A stretch of DNA of 64,000 bases from Paenibacillus sinensis (GTDB taxonomy: Bacteria > Bacillota > Bacilli > Paenibacillales > Paenibacillaceae), in assembly GCF_019904155.1 (NCBI RefSeq), contig NZ_JAHCMB010000225.1, forward strand, positions 5,700 to 69,699. The letters are read 5' to 3'. Of this stretch, positions 16,596 to 24,971 are shown piece by piece. The translations under genes and the position numbers were made by a program. Every line of letters begins with the position of its first letter. Position 1 is the first letter of the stretch. Below the pieces are notes generated by a model, which worked only from the letters and a program-made list of their open reading frames with translations, was not told where the DNA came from and ran no database searches.

Positions 16596-16618
16596 CCGGC
16601 GGAGCGATCCGCCGGCTT
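16596..16618 (+). terminator. Hairpin after UPF0173 gene
   Basis: CCGGCGGA, loop GCGA and TCCGCCGG form a perfect 8-bp stem followed by CTTTGG. The T tract is weak. Confidence 0.45.
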
Positions 16619-16776
16619 TGGTGCGCCCTCGGACAGGCGGACGTCATCTATCAACCGGAAGCCGATGGCCGCATCGGAGGACTTACGGGTTGGCCGCCTG
16701 CATGGTAGTGGTTTTCTTTACCCCTGTTCATCGGGTATACTGGTTGAAAATGCTTGTTGTATTTCGGAGGTTGTCC

Positions 16777-17562
16777 ATGCTGTCCATCGAGAAGCAGATC
16801 GTCTATCTGATCTCCTGTGCCGAAGTGATCGAAGCGCAGGAACTGGTCCGGCTGTATGAAGCGGACGGCCGGTCCGGACAGTACATCCGCAATGTGCTGG
16901 CCCGGCTGAAGAAGATGGGGTACATTGAATCCGCAGAGCGTTCGCGCTACCGCATCACCGAAGTTGGCAAGTCGTTTGTCCGTTCATTTAACCGGAAGCC
17001 GCAGCTGCCTGCGGCCGAATGGGATCATAAATGGCAGATCGTCATGTTCGAATTTCCGGACGGTCTGCGAAGGCAGCGCCAGATGCTGGTCAATCATCTG
17101 CGCGACCTTGGCTTCGGACGTCTGTATGATAGCGTCTACATTTCTCCCTGGGACCACTCGGATAATCTGGCGCAGTACGCGGCCGAGAAGCGTCTGGCCT
17201 CCTGTCTGTCGGTCGCGTCGGGCTGCGCAGTCCCCGGCCTGGATACTCCCGGCAGAGCGGGCGAAATCTGGCCGATCGGGGACATTCACCGTATCTATGA
17301 AGAGAAGGAAGCCTGGTTCCGCCAGGAGTTTCTGCCCAAGGCGGATAATATGCCTGCCGATGACCGCGGGGCGTTCCTGCTGTTTCTGGAGATCGGCAAT
17401 GTCATCAGCGAAATCGGTCTCATCGATCCTGTCCTGCCCGCATGCCTGCTCCCTGCTTCCTGGAAGGGGAATGATCTGCTGAGTGAGATGTTCGCCGCCA
17501 TGCGCCGGGTCGGAGAGGCGATTCAAGACGATTCGGTTTACCGTAAATATGTGAACGTATAA
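16777..17562 (+). CDS. PaaX family transcriptional regulator
   Basis: A 261-residue regulator resembling PaaX, the phenylacetyl-CoA-responsive repressor. The N-terminal winged helix-turn-helix (about residues 5-70, with YIRNVLARLKKMGYIE) is followed by the PaaX core W-D-x-K-W-Q-I-V-M-F and LRDLGFGRLYDSVYISPW. ATG 16777 is chosen because TTTCGGAGG lies 7 nt upstream. No phenylacetate genes are present nearby, so the target is unknown. The preceding divergent operon's palindrome at 12644 is a possible but distant target. Confidence 0.85.
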   Translation: MLSIEKQIVYLISCAEVIEAQELVRLYEADGRSGQYIRNVLARLKKMGYIESAERSRYRITEVGKSFVRSFNRKPQLPAAEWDHKWQIVMFEFPDGLRRQRQMLVNHLRDLGFGRLYDSVYISPWDHSDNLAQYAAEKRLASCLSVASGCAVPGLDTPGRAGEIWPIGDIHRIYEEKEAWFRQEFLPKADNMPADDRGAFLLFLEIGNVISEIGLIDPVLPACLLPASWKGNDLLSEMFAAMRRVGEAIQDDSVYRKYVNV

Positions 17563-17580
17563 GGGGAAAAGTCGGCCGAT

Positions 17581-17610
17581 TTGCCCGGCTCCCCCTTTAA
17601 TAGATATAAT
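17581..17610 (+). promoter_or_regulatory. Putative promoter of the YebC-family gene
   Basis: TTGCCC and TATAAT are separated by 18 bp, 71 bp before ATG 17681. Confidence 0.45.
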
Positions 17611-17680
17611 GACAGGAGTATAATATGTAGGACTGCGTTTAATTTTTGGTAATCATATCAGTTGAAAGAGAGCGATACTT

Positions 17681-18400
17681 ATGGGCCGCAAGTGGAACAA
17701 TATTAAAGAGAAGAAAGCGTCTAAGGACGCCAACACAAGTCGTATATATGCAAGATTCGGCCGTGAGATTTATGTGGTGGCCAAGCAGGGAGAGCCGGAC
17801 CCGGAATCGAACCGTGCGCTGAAGGTTGTGCTGGAACGCGCGAAGACCTATAACGTGCCGAAGGCGATTATCGACCGCGCGCTGGAGAAGGCGAAGGGCA
17901 ATTCCGACGAGATTTACGACGAGCTTCGCTATGAGGGCTTCGGCCCGAACGGCTCGATGATCATCGTTGATGCGCTGACGAATAACGTCAACCGCACCGC
18001 CTCTGAAGTCCGCGCCGCGTTCAGCAAGAACGGCGGCAGCCTTGGCGTCAGCGGTTCGGTCTCCTATATGTTCGATTCCACGGCCGTTATCGGCCTCGTT
18101 GGCAAGAGCGCCGACGAAGTGCTGGAAATTCTCATGGAAGGAGACGTCGACGCGCGCGACATCCTTGAAGAGGATGAAGCCGTCATCGTCTATGCCGCGC
18201 CGGAGCAGTTCCATGCTGTGCAGGAAGCGCTGAAGAATGCGGGCGTCACCGAATTTACGGTGGCCGAGCTGACGATGCTTCCGCAGAACTATGTGACGCT
18301 GCCGGAAGATACCGTAGCCCAGTTCGAGAAGCTGATCGATGTGTTGGAGGACCTGGAAGACGTGCAGCAGGTGTATCATAACGTCGATTTCGAAGACTAA
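17681..18400 (+). CDS. YebC/YeeI family protein
   Basis: A 239-residue YebC-family protein. The start MGRKWNNIKEKKASKDANTSRIYARFG marks the YeeI-like branch; the other branch begins MAGHSKW. The family was annotated as transcriptional regulators, and recent work points to a ribosome-associated translation factor that relieves stalling at proline runs. All three domains are present: a helical N-terminus, then EGFGPNGSMIIVDALTNNVNRT, then an acidic C-terminus. It is monocistronic with its own promoter and terminator. Confidence 0.92.
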   Translation: MGRKWNNIKEKKASKDANTSRIYARFGREIYVVAKQGEPDPESNRALKVVLERAKTYNVPKAIIDRALEKAKGNSDEIYDELRYEGFGPNGSMIIVDALTNNVNRTASEVRAAFSKNGGSLGVSGSVSYMFDSTAVIGLVGKSADEVLEILMEGDVDARDILEEDEAVIVYAAPEQFHAVQEALKNAGVTEFTVAELTMLPQNYVTLPEDTVAQFEKLIDVLEDLEDVQQVYHNVDFED

Positions 18401-18458
18401 ACAGCCGGCCGTTCAGCGTCTTTTGGACGCGGCGGAACAGGGGACTAGCACATACTTA

Positions 18459-18494
18459 AGAACCGTTCGGGAATACCGGACGGTTCTTTTTTTA
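18459..18494 (+). terminator. Rho-independent terminator
   Basis: A 12-bp stem AGAACCGTTCGG/CCGGACGGTTCT (one G-T pair) with a 5-nt loop is followed by a run of seven Ts. Confidence 0.9.
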
Positions 18495-18559
18495 ACAGCA
18501 ATATTTAGCCGATGGCTCCAGACCCTCTTACTTTCATGCCGTTATGCCCTCCGCTTGTG

Positions 18560-19270
18560 CTACTTGTGATCCGCCGAGCGCCACCAGGCCCAGGTCGCTG
18601 CCAGGCCAGCCGCACCGGCTATAACGGGAATCATGTAATTCACCGCATTTAGCGGGAACTCCGAGGTGCTGCTTCCGGCTAGCTGAAGAGCCGGTATGGA
18701 CCAGGGCAGATAAGCTCCCAGTGGCGTCGGGCCCGCAATCAAAGCGACCATAAGAGTAGTGAAAGCGAACCCGATCGGCACCAGATAACCTCGTGTTGCG
18801 CTTGCGATGAAGGCGACAGGACCACACAGCAGCACATGCAGACAGACTGCGATTATCAGCTGGATCAAATAATGCTTCACCTCGACCGTCGAGAAGCCTT
18901 GCATGCCCGCGATGAATCCGGTCATTATAGCGAAGCCGAAAGTAATCAGGGCAAGAATGAAGCAGCAGGAAGCGGCAACTGCCGACTTGGCCATCACAAT
19001 CGTCCCGCGCGGGACGGGAAGGGCCAGCAAATCTTTGAAGGTCCGATCACTGTATTCGCGTCCGAACGTCCAGCTCACGACCGCGCCAAAGCCGATGATC
19101 CCGAATACGCTGCTGAACATAAAGACAACATTTTGCAGATAGACCGTCCAATCACTCTCACCCGCGCGAACAACGGTCACGAACAGAAAGAATGCCAGAA
19201 TACCAATGAAGACATAGGAACGATATAATTTGGTGTTTTCCACGCGGATTGCCGCAAGCCAAGACATCAT
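18560..19270 (-). CDS. ABC-2 type transporter permease
   Basis: About 236 residues with six hydrophobic segments, typical of ABC-2 permeases in bacitracin/lantibiotic-type exporters. It contains the FGREYSDRTFKDLLALPVPRG-like amphipathic loop seen in this family between the second and third helices. ATG 19270 overlaps the ATPase stop in an ATGATG arrangement after GGGAGG; ATG 19279 and ATG 19267 are alternatives. It forms a two-gene exporter with the ATPase, under the adjacent TetR regulator. Confidence 0.88.
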   Translation of the reverse strand: MMSWLAAIRVENTKLYRSYVFIGILAFFLFVTVVRAGESDWTVYLQNVVFMFSSVFGIIGFGAVVSWTFGREYSDRTFKDLLALPVPRGTIVMAKSAVAASCCFILALITFGFAIMTGFIAGMQGFSTVEVKHYLIQLIIAVCLHVLLCGPVAFIASATRGYLVPIGFAFTTLMVALIAGPTPLGAYLPWSIPALQLAGSSTSEFPLNAVNYMIPVIAGAAGLAATWAWWRSADHK

Positions 19271-20196
19271 GCCTCCCATGCTCCTTTCGCACCGACTGTT
19301 TTTAGAAAATAGGACTCCAGCTCTTCTTCCTCCACTTTGAGCATGGATACCGGATGGCCTGAGTCGGCCAGCAGCTTCGATACAGCTTCCGGATGACGTA
19401 CCGCTGGCTCGTCACATACCTCCAGCCATCCACTCTCACCGATTCGTGCACGATAACCGTTCTCCTTGAGTGTGGACAGGGCAGAGGCCGTTTGATCGCA
19501 TACCCCGATATACAGCCGTTTCTGGCGAATGTCCTCGAATTCCTCCGTTGTCAATTCCTGAAGGAGTGCGCCTTGATGAATAATGCCGATCCTTGAAGCC
19601 ATCTTCGCAATTTCCTCCAGAATGTGGCTGGAGATGAAGACCGTAATCCCTTGCTGAGCGGCGAGATGGATAAGCAATTCCCGGATTTCGACAATACCCG
19701 CCGGATCAAGCGCGTTGGTCGGCTCATCCAGAATCAGGATATCCGGATCATGCATGAGAGCCTTGGCCAGCCCCAGCTTTTGCATGTTGCCCAAGGATAG
19801 ATGCTTGGCTTTGATATCCGCCATGGGGCTCAGGCGAAGCTTCTCCATAACGGATTCGACGGCTCTGCGCTCCGGGATTCGGCGCATTCTTGCGAACAGC
19901 CGCAGGTTCTCCCTCACTGTAAAATCGGGGTACGCGGCAGGAGCCTCTACCATATAGCCAACCCGGTTCCAGAGCTGCTTTCCTCCCTCGGCGAGCCGCT
20001 GCCCGAACAGATACACCTCGCCGGATGTGGGCTTGATCATTCCGAGCAGGGAGCGGATTGTCGTTGTTTTACCAGCACCGTTCAATCCCAGGAATCCGTA
20101 GATTTCCCCTTGGCTAACCGATAATGAAACTTCGTCAACGACGGTTCTGTTTCCATAGCGTTTGGTCAGGCGCTCCGTCCGGATCATTTCCTTCAT
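19267..20196 (-). CDS. ABC transporter ATP-binding protein, drug/bacteriocin-export type
   Basis: A 309-residue ATPase with Walker A GLNGAGKT, a signature of the LSLGNMQ form, Walker B ILILDEPTNALDP and H-loop SSHILEEI. A C-terminal extension of about 90 residues is typical of BcrA/CcmA-like exporter ATPases. It pairs with the downstream permease. A TetR-type operator lies 35 bp before its start, so the exporter is probably induced by a ligand of the upstream TetR protein. Substrate unknown. Confidence 0.92.
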   Translation of the reverse strand: MKEMIRTERLTKRYGNRTVVDEVSLSVSQGEIYGFLGLNGAGKTTTIRSLLGMIKPTSGEVYLFGQRLAEGGKQLWNRVGYMVEAPAAYPDFTVRENLRLFARMRRIPERRAVESVMEKLRLSPMADIKAKHLSLGNMQKLGLAKALMHDPDILILDEPTNALDPAGIVEIRELLIHLAAQQGITVFISSHILEEIAKMASRIGIIHQGALLQELTTEEFEDIRQKRLYIGVCDQTASALSTLKENGYRARIGESGWLEVCDEPAVRHPEAVSKLLADSGHPVSMLKVEEEELESYFLKTVGAKGAWEA

Positions 20197-20230
20197 GCTG
20201 CAGCTCTCCCTTTCTTGTTGAATTCAAGGA

Positions 20231-20260
20231 TTTAACTTACCGAACGATCGTTGAGTTAAA
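20231..20260. promoter_or_regulatory. TetR-type operator before the ABC exporter
   Basis: The core palindrome AACGATCGTT (20243-20252) sits inside longer arms TTTAACT (20231-20237) and AGTTAAA (20254-20260). The same core recurs at 20924-20933 before the TetR gene. Confidence 0.75.
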
Positions 20261-20273
20261 TTCCTAAAAAAAA

Positions 20274-20900
20274 CTACTTGGACCACAATTGGACATAAAA
20301 ATCAGCGATTCGCTTCATTTCCGCCTGCGGCATGACACGTCCGTTTATCATTTCTTGAACGATAAGGACCACGACATGGGACAAAAATTGGGAGGCGGCC
20401 ATTTCAAAATCCATAGGGCGCAGCTGCTTCCGGGAGGCAAGCTTCATCAAGCGGGCGGACATGGTACGGAACGGCTGTCTGGTGAGCGACTCCAGAGCCT
20501 CTTTTTGCTCATGATCCAGCAAGCTGCGTTCCCGGAACAGAATCTGGAAATACTGCTGGTCCTTCATCAGCCGTCCGGCAATCCCATCAATCAGGTCCAG
20601 AAGGATCCGATCAAGCGGCCCGCCATCATCAAACGCCTCGCCGAACAAGGCTACGAAGCTGGAAATTCTCTCTTCCTGGGCGCTTTGGAGAACGGATTTC
20701 AGGATTTCGAGCTTTCCTCCGGGGAAATAATGATAGGTCAAAGCTTCCGCCATGCCGATTTCTTTATTTAATTCACGCATGGAGGTCGCATGGTAGCCTT
20801 TCTCCGCGAACAAACGCTTGGCGATTTCAAGGATTTGCTGCTTTCGCTCGGCAGCTTGCATATCCCGGTTGGTCATTCTTTTGCTTCTTGGTTCAGACAT
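20274..20900 (-). CDS. TetR/AcrR family transcriptional regulator
   Basis: About 208 residues. The N-terminal TetR helix-turn-helix reads ILEIAKRLFAEKGYHATSMRELNKEIGMAEALTYHYFPGGK across about residues 25-70, and a helical ligand domain follows. ATG 20900 is chosen because GAGG lies 10 nt upstream; longer forms extend through the operator. Matching palindromes before this gene and before the ABC operon indicate a repressor of both itself and the exporter. Confidence 0.9.
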   Translation of the reverse strand: MSEPRSKRMTNRDMQAAERKQQILEIAKRLFAEKGYHATSMRELNKEIGMAEALTYHYFPGGKLEILKSVLQSAQEERISSFVALFGEAFDDGGPLDRILLDLIDGIAGRLMKDQQYFQILFRERSLLDHEQKEALESLTRQPFRTMSARLMKLASRKQLRPMDFEMAASQFLSHVVVLIVQEMINGRVMPQAEMKRIADFYVQLWSK

Positions 20901-20919
20901 AGCAAGCATCCTCACTTTC

Positions 20920-20937
20920 ACTAAACGATCGTTGAGT
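20920..20937. promoter_or_regulatory. TetR-type operator before the regulator gene
   Basis: ACTAAACGATCGTTGAGT shares the AACGATCGTT core and GAGT flank with the site at 20239-20256. It lies 20 bp upstream of the TetR start codon. Confidence 0.75.
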
Positions 20938-21036
20938 AAATAATAGTGCTTCCCGAGGCCCAAGTCAAATCACATTTCCATGGGGTGAGCAAGCCGGAGA
21001 ACGGGGGGCGCCAGTAACCCTGATTTCTGCTGATCC

Positions 21037-21106
21037 CAAAACAAGCCCCGCTGCGTCCCACTCCCAATTGTGAAACTCCCAATTGTGGAGGAACGCGGCG
21101 GGGCTT
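21037..21106 (-). terminator. Terminator of udk with a repeated 12-mer in the loop
   Basis: A 14-bp stem (AAGCCCCGCTGCGT with 21093-21106, one mismatch or wobble) is followed leftward by TTGTTTT. The long loop holds CTCCCAATTGTG twice. Confidence 0.7.
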
Positions 21107-21157
21107 GTGTGCAGCAGGCGATATTCGCAGGTGCTGTTCACGTAGGCGGGCTGCCGC

Positions 21158-21793
21158 TTAAGCGCCTGTCCACTTCTCGCCGGTCAAATACTTTTCCGTG
21201 AGAACGGCGAGAAGCTGGATGCCGACTTCATTATGTCCGCCTTCCGGAATAATGAGATCGGCGTATTTTTTGGAGGGCTCGATGAACGCTTCATGCATCG
21301 GCTTGACTGTCGTCAAATACTGCTGGTGGATCGACTGGATCGTGCGGCCGCGTTCCTCGATATCCCGCAGCACTCTGCGGAGAATGCGGACATCGGGATC
21401 GGTGTCCACGAACACCTTAATGTCGAGATGCTGCCGCAGATTCTCGTCGGACAGCACATGCAGCCCCTCGATAATGATGATATGGTTAGGCCGGAGCAGG
21501 GTTGTTTCGGTGGTGGAGCGGGCGTGGACTGTGAAATCATAGACCGGCGCATGAGCGGCCTGTCCCGATTTGAGCTGCTTCAAATGCTCGATCAGCAGCT
21601 CATTGTCGAAGGCGAAGGGGTGATCGTAATTGATTGCTCCGCGTTCGGCCATACTGAGATGCGAATGATCCTTATAGTAATTATCCTGTGAGATGAACGT
21701 GACTTCTTCACCGGCCCCGAGCCGTTCGATTACCGACCGTGCGACCGTTGTCTTGCCGGACCCTGTTCCGCCGGCGATCCCAATAATAAGCAT
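21158..21793 (-). CDS. udk: Uridine kinase
   Basis: A 211-residue P-loop kinase phosphorylating uridine and cytidine in pyrimidine salvage. Walker A GGTGSGKT lies at residues 8-15. SQDNYYKDH, NYDHPFAFD, the PVYDFTVHAR segment and the IEGLHVL motif are all as in Udk. Length is normal for the family. It is a single gene with its own terminator. Confidence 0.96.
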   Translation of the reverse strand: MLIIGIAGGTGSGKTTVARSVIERLGAGEEVTFISQDNYYKDHSHLSMAERGAINYDHPFAFDNELLIEHLKQLKSGQAAHAPVYDFTVHARSTTETTLLRPNHIIIIEGLHVLSDENLRQHLDIKVFVDTDPDVRILRRVLRDIEERGRTIQSIHQQYLTTVKPMHEAFIEPSKKYADLIIPEGGHNEVGIQLLAVLTEKYLTGEKWTGA

Positions 21794-21977
21794 GGCGTAT
21801 TAATAAACCTCCCTAAGACTTTCCCTTTGCCAATTTCAGTATTGTAGCACAGCGGCCCCGAATTTTCATCTATGAGGTTTACCGTCCCGCACCCTTAAGG
21901 CATGTTATATACTAGTAACATCGGCATGTGCGCGGATAAGCGCATAAATGCCATATCTGACGGAAGGATGATTCATT

Positions 21978-22316
21978 GTGAACGAAAAAGTAATCTTTTT
22001 AACAACCGATACAATGGGAACGGGTGACAGCCGGCTTGGCGAACAACTGCTTGAAACCTATTTCACCCTGCTGAAGCAGCAGGAATCGCTGCCGGCCGCC
22101 ATTTTTTGCGTGAACCGGGGCGTGCTGGCGCTGACAGGCAAATCGATGGCTTCCCTGCATCTGAAGGAAATTCAGGAACGGGGCGTTCCCGTGCTGGCCT
22201 GCTCCACTTGCGTCAACTATTATGGCGTGGGCGATCAGCTCTATGCGGGTGAAGTGTCCAGCATGGGGCATTTTATCGAGCTGTCGGCGAAGTATGAAGT
22301 GGTGACCCTGTCATGA
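21978..22316 (+). CDS. DsrE/YedF-like protein
   Basis: A 112-residue DsrE/F-fold protein resembling the C-terminal domain of YedF. It shows VIFLTTDTMGTGD at the start and the cysteine motif LACSTCVNYYGVGDQLYAGEVSSM near residues 75-95. The two-cysteine C-x-x-C suggests sulfur or selenium handling or a redox role; no reaction is established. It lacks the N-terminal TusA domain of full YedF. GTG 21978 is preceded by GGAAGGATG. Its stop overlaps the start of the lyase gene by four bases. Confidence 0.8.
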   Translation: MNEKVIFLTTDTMGTGDSRLGEQLLETYFTLLKQQESLPAAIFCVNRGVLALTGKSMASLHLKEIQERGVPVLACSTCVNYYGVGDQLYAGEVSSMGHFIELSAKYEVVTLS

Positions 22317-23407
22317 CAAGCCCGAATCCGCTTCTGGAAGCGTTCAATCGGGCGGAGTATGCCCTGGGCGGTCACGGAAGACGGAACGTCCAGATGCTGA
22401 AGGATGCGCTGGATGCCTGGGATGGCGGACTGGACAGCGACGTATACGGCTCGGGAAAGCTGATTGAAGATTTCCAGAATAAAATGGCCGGTGTGCTCGG
22501 CAAGGAAGCGGCCGTGTTCTTCCCCAGCGGCACCATGGCGCAGCAGGTTGCACTGCGGATCTGGTGTGATCGCCAGGGCGTCAGGAAGGTTGCCTATCAT
22601 CCGCTGTGCCATCTGGAAATTCATGAGCAGCGGGGACTTCACGAACTGCACGGCATTGAGCCGGTGCTGCTTGGCGGCAAAGACCGATTGATTACCCTGG
22701 ATGATATCCAGGCGCTGAACGAGCCGATATCCTGCCTACTCATTGAGCTACCCCAGCGGGAAATCGGGGGCCAGCTGCCGGAATACGGAGAGCTTGAAGC
22801 GATTTTCGCTTACTGCCGCGAGAGAGGGATCGCTCTTCATCTCGACGGAGCAAGACTGTTCGAAGTGCTGCCCTATTACCGGAAGACCGCAGCCGAGGTC
22901 TGCGCCCTGTTCGACAGCGTCTATATATCCTTTTATAAGGGAATCGGCGGAATTGCCGGGGCGATTCTGGCGGGAGACACCGGGCTGACGGAGGAGTCGA
23001 AGATTTGGAAAAGAAGACATGGCGGCGATCTTATCAGCCTGTATCCTTATATTCTTTCGGCTGATTATTACTTCGAAGAGAGATTACCTAACATGGAAAG
23101 GTACTACGGGTATGCTCGGGAGCTCGCGGGTTTATTTCACAAATGCCGGGGTGTGAGCGCGCTTCCAAAGACTCCGGTCTCCAACATGTTTCATGTACAT
23201 TTCAGTCTGCCGAAGCAGGCGATGGAGCCTCTCTTGATCGGGCTGTATGAGGAGACAGGCCTTGGTATTACGCATTATTTGCGGGAAACCGGCGAGAATT
23301 CCTGCTATTTCGAGGTCAGCATCGGCGACCGCTATGGAGGGATTCCGAAGGACAAATTGGAGGCGGCATTCTCCCTGCTGAACGACCGGCTGACCGCTGC
23401 ATTGTGA
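22313..23407 (+). CDS. Threonine aldolase-like PLP enzyme
   Basis: A 364-residue fold-type I PLP enzyme of the beta-eliminating lyase/threonine aldolase family. It has FPSGTMAQQVAL (phosphate loop), HLDGARLFE, and the Schiff-base lysine in SFYKGIGG. Low-specificity threonine aldolases split threonine or allo-threonine into glycine and acetaldehyde. The N-terminus differs from typical LtaE (ALGGHGRRNVQML instead of a short DRSDTVT-type start), so another beta-hydroxy or beta-substituted amino acid is possible. It is translationally coupled to the DsrE-like gene. Confidence 0.82.
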   Translation: MTSPNPLLEAFNRAEYALGGHGRRNVQMLKDALDAWDGGLDSDVYGSGKLIEDFQNKMAGVLGKEAAVFFPSGTMAQQVALRIWCDRQGVRKVAYHPLCHLEIHEQRGLHELHGIEPVLLGGKDRLITLDDIQALNEPISCLLIELPQREIGGQLPEYGELEAIFAYCRERGIALHLDGARLFEVLPYYRKTAAEVCALFDSVYISFYKGIGGIAGAILAGDTGLTEESKIWKRRHGGDLISLYPYILSADYYFEERLPNMERYYGYARELAGLFHKCRGVSALPKTPVSNMFHVHFSLPKQAMEPLLIGLYEETGLGITHYLRETGENSCYFEVSIGDRYGGIPKDKLEAAFSLLNDRLTAAL

Positions 23408-23518
23408 TAAAACACAATCATGGCAGGTAAAGTTTTGAGATTTCACCAAAAGGAAAAGCCGCAGGGTATGTTATCATTCTTCACATAAGATACATTCAAC
23501 AGACAGGAGATGTGTAGA

Positions 23519-24652
23519 ATGATCATCGGAGTACCCAAGGAAATCAAGAATAACGAGAATCGCGTAGCCATTACACCGGCAGGAGTCGTCAGCTTTGTCA
23601 AGGAAGGTCACAAGGTATTGGTCGAGCAGGGCGCAGGCCTTGGCAGCGGATTTACGGATGCGGAATATGCAGCTGCGGGAGCGGAACTGATTGCTGGAGC
23701 CGCCGATGTGTGGGCCAGTGCTGAGATGGTAATGAAGGTGAAGGAGCCGCTTGAGAGCGAATACGGCTACTTCCGCGCCGGTCTGGTCCTGTTCACGTAC
23801 CTGCATCTGGCTCCGGAGCCTGCCCTGGCGGCTGCTCTGAAGGAGAAAGGCGTGTTCGCAATCGGCTACGAGACGGTTACCGAAGGCCGCACCCTGCCGC
23901 TGCTGACTCCGATGAGCGAAGTGGCCGGGCGCATGTCCGTACAGCTCGGAGCCCAGTTCCTGCAGAAGAACTACGGCGGACAGGGCATCCTGCTTGCCGG
24001 CGTTCCCGGTGTAAGCAGAGGCAAGGTCAGCATCATCGGCGGTGGCGTGGTCGGAACGAATGCGGCGAAGATGGCTATCGGTCTTGGAGCGGAAGTGACG
24101 ATTGTTGACCTCAGCGCTGACAGACTCCGCCAGCTGGACGATATTTTCGGCGCACAGATCAACACGCTGATCTCGAACCCGTACAATATCGCCAAGGCGG
24201 TTGCCGAAGCCGATGTGCTCGTAGGCGCCGTATTGATCCCGGGAGCCAAAGCGCCGAAGCTGGTAACGGAAGAAATGGTCAAGACCATGAAACCGGGCTC
24301 CGTTATCGTCGACGTGGCAATCGACCAGGGCGGTATCGTCGAAACGATCGACCATGTCACCACACATGACAATCCGGTCTTCGAGAAGCATGGCGTACTG
24401 CATTACTCCGTAGCCAATATGCCGGGCGCCGTAGCCAAGACTTCGACCATTGCTCTGACGAATGTAACCGTTCCTTACGCGCTGCAAATCGCGGGCAAGG
24501 GTGCGCTGAAAGCCGTTCAGGAGAATGAAGGTCTGATGAACGGCGTTAACATTGCGAATGGCAAGATCACCTGCCAGGCCGTAGCCGAAGCGCTCGGCGA
24601 AGAATGCTTCACCGTCGTCCAAGCAATGTCCCAAGAGTTCACCCTGATTTAA
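23519..24652 (+). CDS. ald: Alanine dehydrogenase
   Basis: A 377-residue NAD-dependent enzyme interconverting L-alanine and pyruvate plus ammonia. It has the N-terminal MIIGVPKEIKNNENRVA, the active-site region MVMKVKEP, TYLHLAPEP with the catalytic histidine, and the Rossmann motif GGGVVGTNAAK. ATG 23519 is chosen for AGGAG 9 nt upstream; ATG 23510 gives three extra residues. The PucR-type activator gene adeR follows on the same strand, as in Bacillus. Confidence 0.96.
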   Translation: MIIGVPKEIKNNENRVAITPAGVVSFVKEGHKVLVEQGAGLGSGFTDAEYAAAGAELIAGAADVWASAEMVMKVKEPLESEYGYFRAGLVLFTYLHLAPEPALAAALKEKGVFAIGYETVTEGRTLPLLTPMSEVAGRMSVQLGAQFLQKNYGGQGILLAGVPGVSRGKVSIIGGGVVGTNAAKMAIGLGAEVTIVDLSADRLRQLDDIFGAQINTLISNPYNIAKAVAEADVLVGAVLIPGAKAPKLVTEEMVKTMKPGSVIVDVAIDQGGIVETIDHVTTHDNPVFEKHGVLHYSVANMPGAVAKTSTIALTNVTVPYALQIAGKGALKAVQENEGLMNGVNIANGKITCQAVAEALGEECFTVVQAMSQEFTLI

Positions 24653-24726
24653 CACATATAGAGAACCCCAATATACAGAGAGAGTCCATGATGTCGGACG
24701 ATTCCAATGAAGAGAAGGAATGTATG

Positions 24727-24765
24727 AAGAACGGCGGCCGTTATGCGGCGCTGTTCTTTTTTTCT
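24727..24765 (+). terminator. Terminator after ald
   Basis: A hairpin AAGAACGGCGGCCG / CGGCGCTGTTCTT (with a bulge) is followed by a T-rich run. Confidence 0.7.
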
Positions 24766-24971
24766 GGGAAGAGATGGATTCATATTCGGAGCCCGGTCCC
24801 CGGTGAGTCTGCATTAACGGCCATCTCGGCCCTTCGCTATATAATGATGGCAGATTTTCTGCCATAACAGCCCTTCCGGTTATAGTCAGGCCGGGGCTCG
24901 CCGTACTATAATAGAAAAACCTGATACGTACTTAATAAGGTTTGGCATTCTCTGAAGGCTGGAGGGGGACT

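Noticed and set aside
24604..24867. 87-residue frame after ald
   Set aside because: It overlaps the ald terminator, has no ribosome-binding site and reads as non-coding.
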